A stretch of DNA of 47,653 bases from positions 1-47,653 of the IMG/VR virus record IMGVR_UViG_3300024239_000128; one strand, 5' to 3'. The translations under genes were made by a program, and so were the position numbers. The DNA is from a virus. Positions 1 through 7,511 of this stretch are shown in pieces; positions within the stretch are counted from its first letter, which is position 1; every line of letters starts with the position of its first letter. The notes below the pieces were generated by a model, which was not told the DNA's origin, searched no databases, and worked only from the letters and a program-made list of their open reading frames with translations.

Positions 1-13
1 GTCTTGGTCGAGA

Positions 14-30
14 TGGTCATTTTTTGACCA
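14..30. repeat. Small hairpin near the left end
   Basis: TGGTCA and TGACCA flank a T-rich loop, followed by a C-rich run at about 31-43. It lies outside any gene between the left end and the HNH gene. In HK97-type phages the region between HNH and the small terminase carries cos, so this may be part of the cos or terminase-binding region. That role is inferred from position only. Confidence 0.35.
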
Positions 31-70
31 CCCCTCCCCCCCCGGCCATTTGTAACATTTCTGACCCTTC

Positions 71-89
71 AATGAGAATTTTTCTCATT
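71..89. repeat. Perfect 8-bp inverted repeat at the HNH stop
   Basis: AATGAGAA, a 3-base loop, then TTCTCATT. It overlaps the HNH stop codon. There is no T-run after it on the minus strand, so it is not a convincing intrinsic terminator. A terminase/cos binding role is possible but unproven. Confidence 0.4.
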
Positions 90-405
90 TCCAAGAGGGC
101 GCCTTGGGGTGCGGCGTACCCTCTATGGGGTAGCCATCCACCCCGATCTGTACCTTCCTGCGCCCTGACTTCTCGAGCGCCTGCTTGTCAGAGTCGTGGT
201 GTGCCTTGCACAGTGACTGGAAGGGGCCGTTCCAGAACTTCTCTGCATCGCCTTTGTGCGGCTCGATGTGATCGCACACCTTTGCCTCTGTCACTCTTCC
301 CTCTGCCTGGCACATCACACAGAGGGGATTTGCCCTGAGATGCCGCTCCCTCAGCTTCTGCCAGCGCCAGGTCTTGTACCAAGCGCTCCAGGGTTTGCTG
401 CTCAT
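85..405 (-). CDS. HNH endonuclease (packaging-associated)
   Basis: A 106-residue protein with the layout of small phage HNH nucleases. It has a Cys29-x2-Cys32 pair, the core DHIEPH at 45-50 with a KGD extension, and a C-terminal LCKAHH stretch (Cys66, His69/His70) that completes the zinc-stabilised beta-beta-alpha-metal fold. In HK97-like phages such proteins lie next to the terminase and help it cut cos. Here the gene is at the left end, reading outward toward the small terminase at the right end if the ends are joined. Its start overlaps the upstream gene by 4 bases (ATGA), which indicates co-translation. The family call is firm; the cos role is from family knowledge. Confidence 0.9.
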   Translation of the reverse strand: MSSKPWSAWYKTWRWQKLRERHLRANPLCVMCQAEGRVTEAKVCDHIEPHKGDAEKFWNGPFQSLCKAHHDSDKQALEKSGRRKVQIGVDGYPIEGTPHPKAPSWK

Positions 406-725
406 AGCGGCTGGGAATCGTCCCGCTCACCGCCTACTGCCTGGCCATCTAGCGTGAGTTCGCGTTGCTCGACCTCTTCGCCTTCATCTGCGAGCGATTC
501 AACCAGCGCGGTCAACAGGGATTCAATCCGATCCAGCTGTTCATCGCGGCCTAGCACGCTAAGCGTGGCGTCATTAGACAGCACAACCAATTTCCCAGGC
601 AGGCCAGCTTCAGCCCAATGTTGCTTGATGGCTTCTGCCTGGTCAGCATGCACGGTACACGGGTAGGAAAGTACAACGATCTCCTGCCCTTCGATCTTTA
701 ATGCCTGCTCTTTGGGATCCATCAT
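402..725 (-). CDS. Hypothetical acidic phage protein
   Basis: A 107-residue protein with no family I recognise. The first two thirds look like a small alpha/beta domain, with a strand-like EIVVLSYP followed by a helix-rich stretch. The C-terminal part is very acidic (LADEGEEVEQ). It is the gene just before HNH on the same strand, coupled by a 4-base overlap. Its start is ATGATG, so translation may begin at 725 or 722. By position it belongs to the first genes of the late transcript. Confidence 0.7.
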   Translation of the reverse strand: MMDPKEQALKIEGQEIVVLSYPCTVHADQAEAIKQHWAEAGLPGKLVVLSNDATLSVLGRDEQLDRIESLLTALVESLADEGEEVEQRELTLDGQAVGGERDDSQPL

Positions 726-796
726 GCTGATGGTCCCAACCCATGCTTACACTTGGGGTAGAACGGGGAATCTTCCGGGTTGTGTCCACCGAACAT
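722..796 (-). CDS. Possible 24-residue protein
   Basis: A short frame beginning MFGGHNPEDS and ending HGLGPSA. GGAG lies five bases before its ATG, and its TGA sits inside the ATGATG start of the next gene, the overlap style used throughout this phage. It contains one Cys and several Gly/Pro residues. A stop lies six codons upstream, so it cannot extend far. Function is unknown; it may be a real microprotein or chance. Confidence 0.4.
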   Translation of the reverse strand: MFGGHNPEDSPFYPKCKHGLGPSA

Positions 797-827
797 GGCA
801 GCTCCGTATCTCTACAGTCTTGGCCGG

Positions 828-1058
828 TCACTGAGGTTGGCTGCTCACGCCGAGAATCTGGCGAATTTTTTTGACATCGCCGTTGGCAATTGCCGCCTTC
901 AGTTGCTCACCTTCAGGAATGTCATCGTAGACATTTCCATTGGACAGGTTGATAAGTCGGCCGTCCGAAGTGAGTTGATATCCAAGAATCTTGGAAAGCG
1001 CCGATACGGCACGCAACAGATTCTTCCCTGTCATTTCCATTTCAACGCCCCAATGCAA
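828..1058 (-). CDS. Hypothetical small protein, first gene after the late terminator
   Basis: Up to 76 residues; internal ATGs at 1040 and 1034 (MTGKNLL) are credible alternative starts. It is helical at both ends (RAVSALSKILGYQL and EQLKAAIANGDVKKIRQ) with a short beta-like middle, and it has no membrane segment. It starts immediately beyond the hairpin at 1056-1082, so it is probably the first gene of the antiterminated late transcript. I do not recognise the family. Confidence 0.6.
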   Translation of the reverse strand: MHWGVEMEMTGKNLLRAVSALSKILGYQLTSDGRLINLSNGNVYDDIPEGEQLKAAIANGDVKKIRQILGVSSQPQ

Positions 1059-1082
1059 AAAGCCCCGGTGGCTGCCGAGGCT
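1056..1082 (-). terminator. Intrinsic terminator upstream of the late genes (tR'-like)
   Basis: On the minus strand AGCCTCGG pairs with CCGGGGCT (one G-U pair) around a 6-base loop and is followed by a run of Ts. It lies between the possible antiterminator gene (1152-1679) and the first late gene, where a lambda-type tR' terminator would sit. Confidence 0.65.
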
Positions 1083-1118
1083 TCGTTTTCTAAGGACGAG
1101 CGCCGTCCCCTTGTAGTG

Positions 1119-1147
1119 AGCATAGTGAACTGGTACGGGGTATGCAA
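1119..1147 (-). promoter_or_regulatory. Candidate late promoter (pR'-like)
   Basis: Minus-strand TTGCAT (1147-1142), a 17-base spacer, then TATGCT (1124-1119). Transcription would begin about 30 bases before the terminator at 1082-1056. This is the arrangement needed for Q-type antitermination: promoter, short leader, terminator, late genes. The boxes are a weak match, so the call depends on position. Confidence 0.35.
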
Positions 1148-1151
1148 CCCC

Positions 1152-1679
1152 TCATGCAACCACCTTGACCATGTCTCGCTTGCGCAACATGGGTAGCAAC
1201 CGGGCCTTGGCTTCCTGGTATCGCTGGTGCTGCTGTTCCGGGGTGAAGCGCGGGTTGCTGAAGACGCAAGCCCCAGCCGCCCGATTGCCGGCGTGAATCC
1301 CGACAGCGGCGCGCAGCTCAACCGGCAGGGAACTCAGGCATACGTCTACCTGCTCCGCCACGTACCGGTTCAGCTTCGCGTCGGTCTCATCGTCATCGCC
1401 ATAGGCGTCCAAGTCAGATACCCCTTGGAAACCAGGCGCGACCCGACTGTATCCCAAATGCTCGCGGTGCGCCCTGGCCCAGTGGTACCACGTCATGAGC
1501 AGTTCTTCCAGTTGTTCGCTTTCGTCTTTCGTCATATGGTCCTCGCTGAATAGCTGCTCTAGTCCTTGTCTTGCCAATTCCTGGCGGGTTTCCCGCGGCG
1601 CCCGGCGCTTCATTCCCTCCAACCGCTCGCAGACAACCGCTGGGTCGCCCATCGCCCACTTCGGCAGGAGCGCACCCAT
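1152..1679 (-). CDS. Possible Q-type late antiterminator
   Basis: A 175-residue protein. I start it at 1679 because that ATG shares one base with the upstream TGA (TGATG); the open frame extends further but lies inside the upstream gene. The N-terminal half is helical with many charges (the MTWYHWARAHREHLG region). The C-terminal half ends in a basic helix (RLLPMLRKRDMVKVV). No motif is diagnostic. It is the last gene of the early leftward operon and is followed at once by a candidate promoter and terminator, the place occupied by antiterminators in lambdoid phages. Function is inferred from context. Confidence 0.5.
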   Translation of the reverse strand: MGALLPKWAMGDPAVVCERLEGMKRRAPRETRQELARQGLEQLFSEDHMTKDESEQLEELLMTWYHWARAHREHLGYSRVAPGFQGVSDLDAYGDDDETDAKLNRYVAEQVDVCLSSLPVELRAAVGIHAGNRAAGACVFSNPRFTPEQQHQRYQEAKARLLPMLRKRDMVKVVA

Positions 1680-2035
1680 CACGCAAAGTCCGGGCTGTAC
1701 AGAACCCGGCTGCTCATGTTGACCGGCGCCGGCATACGCATCGCCTGCAGTCTGGCCTGGGCATATCGCATCTGGCTGTCGAGCACGTAAGGCTGGCCAG
1801 TTCCCCACGCCAGGCGCCCCGGCACGACTGCATCGGCCTTGAGCGATACCCAGGCACGGATAATGACCATCGGGTCATCCGAATGGAGTTCAGGTGAAAT
1901 TTCCTGAATCTTCCGAGCGATAGCCAGCGGTGATCGGTAATGCTTGTTCATGTGGATACCAAACGTCCGCAGCCGTTCCACCGCAGCGCTGCGCATCAGT
2001 TTGTTCGCGTATTCAGTGCTTCTTGGGAGTGCCAT
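1679..2035 (-). CDS. Hypothetical early protein
   Basis: A 118-residue basic protein with no recognised domain. It begins MALPRSTEYANKL, is largely helical and rich in Arg, Met and Ala. It is packed between the DUF1064 nuclease (1-base gap) and the possible antiterminator (1-base overlap), so all three are expressed together. A nucleic-acid-related role would fit its charge and position but is not shown. Confidence 0.65.
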   Translation of the reverse strand: MALPRSTEYANKLMRSAAVERLRTFGIHMNKHYRSPLAIARKIQEISPELHSDDPMVIIRAWVSLKADAVVPGRLAWGTGQPYVLDSQMRYAQARLQAMRMPAPVNMSSRVLYSPDFA

Positions 2036-2036
2036 A

Positions 2037-2369
2037 TCAGACCTCTTTCACAGTGATGCCATGCCGGGATAGCATGAGCTTGCGTTTGATGATGTATTCG
2101 GGCGTTTTCATGCCCTTGGCGTCTTCGACCACGCAGGTATCGCCCTCGAAGTACATGAAGTCGGCGATATAGACGACAGGCCGTTCCGCCTTGCCATCGG
2201 CGCGACGTTGGCTGTCGACCAGGGTGAACTTAGGCTGCAACGACAAGTCTCGGATGTGCCCGGCGCGCTCTAGCAGGCGAAGCTGGGAATAGCGGGTAGC
2301 CTCCCGCTTGCTGTCGAAGGCGATTCCGTCCAGCATCGTCTTCTTGTTGCGATACTTGGCCGCTTTCAT
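2037..2369 (-). CDS. DUF1064 nuclease-like protein
   Basis: A 110-residue protein of the DUF1064 family, phage proteins with a PD-(D/E)XK nuclease-like fold that are often considered Holliday-junction resolvase analogues. It shows the N-terminal KYRNKKTMLDGIAFDSKREA segment, the YIADFMYF strand with the acidic metal ligand, VVEDAKGMKT with the E-x-K catalytic pair, and a C-terminal YIIKRKLML helix. It lies in the early replication/recombination operon and overlaps the upstream gene by 4 bases. Family assignment is strong; enzymatic activity is inferred. Confidence 0.85.
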   Translation of the reverse strand: MKAAKYRNKKTMLDGIAFDSKREATRYSQLRLLERAGHIRDLSLQPKFTLVDSQRRADGKAERPVVYIADFMYFEGDTCVVEDAKGMKTPEYIIKRKLMLSRHGITVKEV

Positions 2370-2551
2370 GCCGCCGCCTTTGCGAGTTGATATTGCCGCT
2401 TCACTTCCATTTCCAACTCCTTTTGCGCAGCTTCTCCGCGCCGTTTTCCAACCATTTCCAAGTACGGCCTACGCTTTTCGAATGGCCATGCCAGTATTTG
2501 CCTCGCCTCGCACGCCCGTCTGTGTTCTTCTGTGTTGCTGTATCCCTTCAT
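2366..2551 (-). CDS. Small conserved phage protein (61 aa)
   Basis: A 61-residue, highly charged, mostly helical protein. It begins MKGYSNTEEHRRACEARQIL and contains RRPYLEMVGKRRG. Similar short proteins occur beside replication genes in many proteobacterial phages and have no known role. It is coupled to the downstream DUF1064 gene by a 4-base overlap. Confidence 0.75.
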   Translation of the reverse strand: MKGYSNTEEHRRACEARQILAWPFEKRRPYLEMVGKRRGEAAQKELEMEVKRQYQLAKAAA

Positions 2552-2563
2552 CCCTAAACCCCC

Positions 2564-2665
2564 TTACCTATCCACCTGAACCCGAGCTGGACAGACCCCG
2601 CCTATCCTGGTGGGGCCTTCACATGAACCGTCGCCGTTCCATGACCCGTCAGCCTTTTCGATCAC
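2564..2665 (-). CDS. Weak candidate: 33-residue frame in the primase-proximal gap
   Basis: The 225-base gap between 2552 and 2776 holds no standard gene. The only minus-strand frame that looks protein-like starts with GTG at 2665 (VIEKADGSWNGDG) and has two Cys residues. It lacks a good ribosome-binding site. I list it to account for the gap. Confidence 0.2.
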   Translation of the reverse strand: MIEKADGSWNGDGSCEGPTRIGGVCPARVQVDR

Positions 2666-2776
2666 AGGGTGCTAACTTCGCCGCCCTTGCTCCTGTTTCA
2701 GATCTATCCCACAGTAGGAGCCTCTTCCTGCGCCGCTGTCGTTAAGCTATGTCCGACCAACGCAGTGCTTTACCGC

Positions 2777-3595
2777 TTACGCACGTCGTCGTAGCAGCCC
2801 TCCAAGTTCCATAGACAGGGCAAACGATCCGCGGCGCTGGTGCGCGTCGTTGAAGTCCTCGCCAACCACGTCGCTCATCCAATACGGCCAGCCAATCTCA
2901 CGCGCCACACGCTCACCCGTGCCGCTGGCGTCGTTATCGGCCAACACGATGCCTCCGGGCAGACCCTGCGCGATACGCTTCATATTCCCGGCGCTGAAGG
3001 TGACGTGAAGCACGTATGCGGCCTTTAGGTTGCGCAGCACGACTTGAGCTGATAGCGCTGTTGCGTAGCCTTCACACAGGATGTGCTTGCCAGATTGGCC
3101 GATGACGAATTCCGCTCCGCCCGATCGTTGGCCATACAGGAACTTCTTGTCGCCGTCTTCGCTAATAAGCTGGCAGCCCACAAGATGACGGCCATGACGC
3201 ATCGGAACCACTGCCAGTCCATCCTTCCAGACGTTCACCAGCAGTTCCGGAAAGCCTTTGGCGGCGAAATATGGATGCGTGGCTATCTCGCAGTCAGCCA
3301 AGATATCGGCAGCCTTCTGCGCTGCTTTCCTGGCTTGCTCTTCGGCCTCTTTCATCGCATCACGATTTACCTGGCGGGTGCGCTGGCGGATCTCGTCGCT
3401 GGTCGTCCCGCGCCACACTGCCGGCTCTTCCATGGTGGCCCAGTTCTGCACGAAGCCGACGTCTCCCAGCCACTTCACAGCGCCATTTCGGCTACGCGGC
3501 TTGTCCTCAGTGCGGACGCGCACCCAACGCCCCTCAGGTGGCAAGCCATCCAGCATCACGCCGTGGGCACGGGCGAATTGAACGAAGTCCATCAT
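2777..3595 (-). CDS. Toprim-domain DNA primase-like protein
   Basis: A 272-residue protein starting at 3595, where ATG overlaps the helicase stop by 4 bases (ATGATG). The C-terminal half is a Toprim domain: HILCEGYATALSAQ supplies the catalytic Glu, GIVLADNDASGTG the DxD pair, and EDFNDAH the closing acidic motif. The N-terminal part has no CHC2 zinc finger, so this is the short phage form. It would prime replication at the fork opened by the helicase just upstream. The middle (about 70-100) is a charged helix. Confident as Toprim primase-like; DNA versus RNA priming details are not visible. Confidence 0.87.
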   Translation of the reverse strand: MMDFVQFARAHGVMLDGLPPEGRWVRVRTEDKPRSRNGAVKWLGDVGFVQNWATMEEPAVWRGTTSDEIRQRTRQVNRDAMKEAEEQARKAAQKAADILADCEIATHPYFAAKGFPELLVNVWKDGLAVVPMRHGRHLVGCQLISEDGDKKFLYGQRSGGAEFVIGQSGKHILCEGYATALSAQVVLRNLKAAYVLHVTFSAGNMKRIAQGLPGGIVLADNDASGTGERVAREIGWPYWMSDVVGEDFNDAHQRRGSFALSMELGGLLRRRA

Positions 3596-5070
3596 GCTGC
3601 CTTCCTTGCCTTCGCCCATGCGATCTGGCGGGACTTCACCCATCGGGCAACCTCAGCCGAAACGGGGACCTCGACGCTTTCCAGACCACGCGGCCAGACG
3701 GTGAACTTTTCTTTGTATTTGTGCGCAACCCATCCATCGCTATAGCCACGCTCGTGCGCTACCGAAAGGAGTTCGCTATACCAGCGCTGCTTGAGTTCCC
3801 TATCCGCAGTATTCGAGCCGGGGTTGAGTTCCTGTAGCTCTCCGGGCGTAGCGATCACTTCGCTCAGGCGCGGGCGAACAAAGCCACATGCGGCGCAGTC
3901 GTCACGTCGACCGAGCCAGACGGTGCCGCAACGAGGGCATACAGCGCGCTCTCTTTCCTGCTGGGTCGGCTCTTTGCGGGGCTTTTCCTTGCCTTCGTCC
4001 ATCTTGTCGATGCCGTTGGCGTACACGTCTTCCCAGGCTTCCTGGAAACCCAGGTAGTTCCCCGAGTGGCACAACCACAGGGCGAACTCCTTGCCGGGCG
4101 AACTGCGCATGACGCGCCCCAACTGCTGGATATGCGATGCGAGGGATTTCGAGAAGGGCCGTGCGCTCACGCCGATCATCACGTCTGGCACGTCAAAGCC
4201 CTTCGTGAGAATGTCAGTCGCGATCAAGCCATGAATGCTGGTATCCGGCTTGGAGAATTCGCGAATGGCCTCGGCCTTGAAGTCGTCATCGTCGCGATAC
4301 GACAGGCTGATAAAGTTGTATCCAGCCTCTCCGAATTGGCGAGCCAGATCCGCAGCGTGCGCGACGCCTGCGGCGAAAACGATGGTCTTTCTCGGGCCGC
4401 CGAACACCTCGTGCGTCTTCTTGACCCACTCGGCAACGATATCGCCAGTAATCTTGATTCCGCGGGTTTCGGCTTCCTTTGACGACCATTCCCCAGCCAC
4501 CTTCTTGGCGCCGTTCATGTCGATTTCTTTTCCGACATACACACGCAACGGCGCCAACTTTCCCTGCTCTACCAATTGCTTGGTCGTAATCGCCGACACC
4601 ACATTGGTGTAGATGCTGCCGAGGCCCTTGGTGAAGGGAGTCGCTGAAAGCCCCACTACCTTGATACCGGGGTTGTTCTTGATGAACTCGATCGTTTGCG
4701 CGCGGGTCTGATGGGCCTCATCGATGATGAGCAGCTTCATGTCCGGCAGAGAGCCGCGCTTTTCCAGGGTCTGTGCGCTGCAAACCTGGATACGTTCATA
4801 CGGACGATGCCGCCAGTGTCCCGACTGCAACACGCCGTGGTCGATGTTGTACTTGTCCAGTCGCTCGCTGGTCTGGTTGCAGAGCACGATCCGGTCCAGA
4901 ACCATTGCCGAACGGTTGTACTTGTCGCTAGCCGCTTTCATCAGGCTGATGCCCATTTCGGTCTTGCCGCCGCCAGTCGGGCAATACAGCATTTGCGCCC
5001 GGTGGCCTTCGGCAAAGCCGGTGCGCAGCTTGTCCAGGATGGCAATCTGATAGTCGCGAAGCTCGATCAT
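3592..5070 (-). CDS. DEAD/DEAH-box SF2 helicase
   Basis: A 492-residue superfamily 2 helicase. Walker A PTGGGKT is at 31-37, DEAH at 117-120, and LSATPFTKG (motif III) at 141-149. A helicase C domain follows with IHGLIATDILTKGFDVPD and motif VI QLGRVMRSS. A zinc-ribbon-like segment (CPRCGTVW, then CAACG) lies near 380-400, and a basic tail ends the protein. It uses ATP to unwind or remodel DNA during phage replication and pairs with the adjacent Toprim primase. It overlaps the ParB-like gene upstream by 4 bases. The combination is common in temperate siphophages of beta-proteobacteria. Confidence 0.92.
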   Translation of the reverse strand: MIELRDYQIAILDKLRTGFAEGHRAQMLYCPTGGGKTEMGISLMKAASDKYNRSAMVLDRIVLCNQTSERLDKYNIDHGVLQSGHWRHRPYERIQVCSAQTLEKRGSLPDMKLLIIDEAHQTRAQTIEFIKNNPGIKVVGLSATPFTKGLGSIYTNVVSAITTKQLVEQGKLAPLRVYVGKEIDMNGAKKVAGEWSSKEAETRGIKITGDIVAEWVKKTHEVFGGPRKTIVFAAGVAHAADLARQFGEAGYNFISLSYRDDDDFKAEAIREFSKPDTSIHGLIATDILTKGFDVPDVMIGVSARPFSKSLASHIQQLGRVMRSSPGKEFALWLCHSGNYLGFQEAWEDVYANGIDKMDEGKEKPRKEPTQQERERAVCPRCGTVWLGRRDDCAACGFVRPRLSEVIATPGELQELNPGSNTADRELKQRWYSELLSVAHERGYSDGWVAHKYKEKFTVWPRGLESVEVPVSAEVARWVKSRQIAWAKARKAA

Positions 5071-5888
5071 GCTGCCTTCTCCGCTTGCTTGCGCCAGTAC
5101 GCGATCTGCTTTTGCATCTCGGAAACCTTCTGCATGTAGGTATCTCGCGATGCCTTCAAAGCGTCGTTCTCGGCTTCCAATGTGCGCACTCGTTCACGCA
5201 GTTCGCTGATCGTGGTGGCCGCTTCCGCCTTCCCTTCTTCGCTTGCATCCATTTGCTCGACGGCGAGCCGGTCGCGCAGGGACTCGTTTTCAGCGGCCAG
5301 ATCGGTGATGGTGTGCTGAGCTTCGACCAGTTCGTCATTAGCGGACGGCCCGTGTTCTGTTTCCGGCGTGAGGGTGCGCTTCGGCTTTTTGCCAGTCACC
5401 TTCTCGACCGCTTTGGGCAAGCTAACCTCGCCGTGGGCCACTTGCTTGGCAAGCTCAGGGTCGGCCTTAGCCACCTTGTCGGCCATCTTCTGCGTGTTTC
5501 GGCTTGCACCAGATTGCGCAGCGCGCTGGGCTACCGTCGTTAATTGGCCATCGTTGGCCGATTTCGGCTTGCCGACTGCTTGCGCCTTCGCCCAGTCCTG
5601 GGCGCTTGCCACGATGGCAGCCTGTTGCCCCGGCGTCATGTGCCTGCGATGCAGGTTCGCCGAAAGTACGAACGACACAAGGTTGCCACCGTCATAGTCT
5701 TCAAACACCGGCTCTGCACCAGCCTCGAGGCACGCGCGATAGCGGTTGCCGCCGTCCAGAATCATGCCTTCGTGCAAGACGATGGGCTGACGCAGACCAT
5801 TGGCCTTTATGTCATCGCGCAACGCATCAAATTCAGCACCGGACAGGCGCGGGAACAGCGTGCAAAGAGGATGCAATTCGTAGTTCAT
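5067..5888 (-). CDS. ParB-like N-terminal domain protein with coiled coil
   Basis: A 273-residue protein. The first 110 residues are a ParB/Srx-type domain with ILDGGNRYRACLEAG at 43-57 and the ANLHRRHMT motif, in which the GGNRYRA stretch corresponds to the nucleotide-binding ParB box. The middle is basic and HTH-like (TVAQRAAQSGASRNT). The C-terminus (about 185-270) is a long coiled coil (LRERVRTLEAEN). In phages such proteins sit with replication genes and may bind the origin or regulate; they rarely act with a ParA. No parA is seen here, so a partition role is unlikely. Confidence 0.85.
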   Translation of the reverse strand: MNYELHPLCTLFPRLSGAEFDALRDDIKANGLRQPIVLHEGMILDGGNRYRACLEAGAEPVFEDYDGGNLVSFVLSANLHRRHMTPGQQAAIVASAQDWAKAQAVGKPKSANDGQLTTVAQRAAQSGASRNTQKMADKVAKADPELAKQVAHGEVSLPKAVEKVTGKKPKRTLTPETEHGPSANDELVEAQHTITDLAAENESLRDRLAVEQMDASEEGKAEAATTISELRERVRTLEAENDALKASRDTYMQKVSEMQKQIAYWRKQAEKAA

Positions 5889-6325
5889 GCGATCTCCAGC
5901 ATCCCAGCAGCGGCCAATGCGCCGTCAGGGACTTCAAGGTTTTGAAGTTGCAGTTGCTCTATGCACCACACCAGCAGGTCCATCTGCTTGCCATAGCGCG
6001 TCTCAAACATCGCCTTATGCGGGTGAACCGCGATGGCCAGGCCGTCGTCCTGGTGGTGACTTCCGCACAGTGGCAGTACCTTCCAGTGGGCGTCCGGCTT
6101 GGTGCGGCCGTCTATGTGGTGGATCGACACATAGTCGTTAAAGCGGCCATCCATGCGGCAGGCAACGCAGCCGATGCGGCTGGCCAACTGGTCATGGAAG
6201 GCCTTTTGAGCAGCCGAAACGGGCGAGCCCTTCATGCCCTTGGACTTGATCGGCTGGCTGCGGCGGGAGATCGCACCGCGGGCGCGAAGCGGCGTGGTGC
6301 GCTTGAGGGTGGAATTCCAGGTCAT
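5885..6325 (-). CDS. Ref-like HNH nuclease (recombination enhancer)
   Basis: A 146-residue protein, with the start at 6325 chosen for its 4-base overlap with ninB. The core CVACRMDG, then SIHHIDGRTKPDAHW, then LPLCGSHHQ, then VHPHKAMFETRYG, matches the P1 Ref family of RecA-dependent HNH nucleases. His-His-Asp and the Cys/His pairs bind the metal. The N-terminal 40 residues are basic and unstructured, as in Ref, where they contact DNA. Ref with NinB suggests a recombination set that complements the ATPase and SSB of the rightward operon. Confidence 0.85.
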   Translation of the reverse strand: MTWNSTLKRTTPLRARGAISRRSQPIKSKGMKGSPVSAAQKAFHDQLASRIGCVACRMDGRFNDYVSIHHIDGRTKPDAHWKVLPLCGSHHQDDGLAIAVHPHKAMFETRYGKQMDLLVWCIEQLQLQNLEVPDGALAAAGMLEIA

Positions 6326-6732
6326 GCTTCCCTCCCGATGGACGTCGGCGACCACTGGACACCCTTCTCATCGCCCACCGAGTGCGCGAAATCGATTAGT
6401 TCGCTCATCTTGCGGACGCCCATCTTGCTTGTGCGACGGCCCAGCATGACGAAGCCGCCCCGGATGCCTTCAGCAATGCGGTGTTCTTGATCGAGGCTGG
6501 CGGTCAGAATGTCTTTCCAGTCTTCCGGCGACAGCTTCTCCAGCTTGCCGTTGATGGACCAGTCAACCTGTTTGGACAGATCCGTCAGGATCGACCACAG
6601 CAGGTCGTTTTGATCGAGGGTCCGGGTGCGCTCCTTGATCTCCACCCGATAGCCGTCAGGAGCGTGCGCGCAGGCGTAGGCCGCATTGCGGCGCGCCAGC
6701 GGGTGGGAGAGGATGAACACCTGGCGTTCCAT
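6322..6732 (-). CDS. ninB: NinB recombination protein
   Basis: A 136-residue match to lambda NinB (Orf), a single-strand-binding mediator of phage recombination. Family signatures are RTLDQNDLLWSILTDLS near 37, SPEDWKDILTASL near 69, and the C-terminal GGFVMLGRRTSKM followed by ELIDFAHSVG and GVQWSP. The length is typical. It overlaps the upstream CII-like gene by 1 base. It acts in the cytoplasm on replication or recombination intermediates. Confidence 0.9.
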   Translation of the reverse strand: MERQVFILSHPLARRNAAYACAHAPDGYRVEIKERTRTLDQNDLLWSILTDLSKQVDWSINGKLEKLSPEDWKDILTASLDQEHRIAEGIRGGFVMLGRRTSKMGVRKMSELIDFAHSVGDEKGVQWSPTSIGREA

Positions 6733-7247
6733 TACTTGCTCGCAGCGCGCAAGACGTTGCGCTCAAGGCGGTGGCACATGGTGCGCAGGTCGCGGACGAA
6801 TTCGACGATTCGGTCGGCTTCAGACTGGTCGATCTTGCCGTCTGCGACCGTCTCAGCCGTCACGCCCAACACGCTGCCGGTGATCGCGCCGATCTGCATG
6901 ACCTTGGACTGGATCGCGGTTAGTTCGCAGGCCCAGCCACCCACAGGCGCCGGCGGAACCGAGTCAACCGCCAAACCATGTTCTGCAGCGAAAGCCAAGA
7001 ACCAGTCATGGGCGTACTCGGCGCCCCCCTCTTTCTCCTCCATCCACTCGGACAGCAGGCCGGCCATTTCAACGCTGATTGCATCGCCTTCCGAGCGCTT
7101 GAGCTTGGCGCGCAGGCTTTCCGGATGGATGGACTTTCCTCGGCGCTCCGTCAGGAAGCGGGCCGCATCAGCAACACCGCCCGGGGTCTTGCGCACGCTG
7201 TTGTAGAGAACGTCGAGCCAGTCAGTGTTGGAATAGCGGGCGGTCAT
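6732..7247 (-). CDS. CII-like phage regulatory protein (Phage_CP76 type)
   Basis: A 171-residue protein of the phage regulatory CII family. The N-terminal 60 residues carry the family segment (DVLYNSVRKTPGGVADAA, then RRGKSIHPESLRAKLKR), which resembles a helix-turn-helix. The second half is helical (IQSKVMQIGAITGSVLG). It is the second gene of the leftward operon after cro, the position of cII in lambdoid phages. It probably activates repressor or integrase expression during lysogenisation, but its binding sites cannot be named from sequence alone. Confidence 0.78.
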   Translation of the reverse strand: MTARYSNTDWLDVLYNSVRKTPGGVADAARFLTERRGKSIHPESLRAKLKRSEGDAISVEMAGLLSEWMEEKEGGAEYAHDWFLAFAAEHGLAVDSVPPAPVGGWACELTAIQSKVMQIGAITGSVLGVTAETVADGKIDQSEADRIVEFVRDLRTMCHRLERNVLRAASK

Positions 7248-7314
7248 GCATCACCTTGAAATCTGATTAATTTCAGCCTTTCGGCGTTTGTGCGGCGCAA
7301 CTAAGATTCACCGC

Positions 7315-7509
7315 ATGGAACAACCAACTAAGAACGATCCGGCTACCACTGAAACGGAACGGCTTGCCAGAACCGCCGCCGACATCGCCAAGAGGATCTT
7401 TGTGGATCCATCCGAGGCCGCTGTCCTTGAGTTCTTCCGAGAGCTATGTGCAGAGAGAGAACGCATGGCATGGGCGGCTGAAGGAAGGCAGAGCGCGACG
7501 ATGCATTAG
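7315..7509 (+). CDS. Possible small protein opposite the cro-cII interval
   Basis: A 64-residue frame beginning MEQPTKNDPAT on the plus strand, in the 265-base interval between cro and cII, both of which are on the minus strand. Its composition is protein-like: an amphipathic helix (TAADIAKRIF) and an acidic middle. It has no strong ribosome-binding site and would run convergent to cro. It may be a real immunity-region gene or noise. Confidence 0.35.
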   Translation: MEQPTKNDPATTETERLARTAADIAKRIFVDPSEAAVLEFFRELCAERERMAWAAEGRQSATMH

Positions 7510-7511
7510 CC

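Noticed and set aside
643-831. 62-codon minus-strand frame
   Set aside because: Mostly overlaps the gene at 402-725 in another frame; the alternative 24-residue frame fits the overlap pattern better.
5504-6490. 328-codon plus-strand frame
   Set aside because: Antisense to the ParB-like, Ref-like and NinB genes; low-complexity composition.
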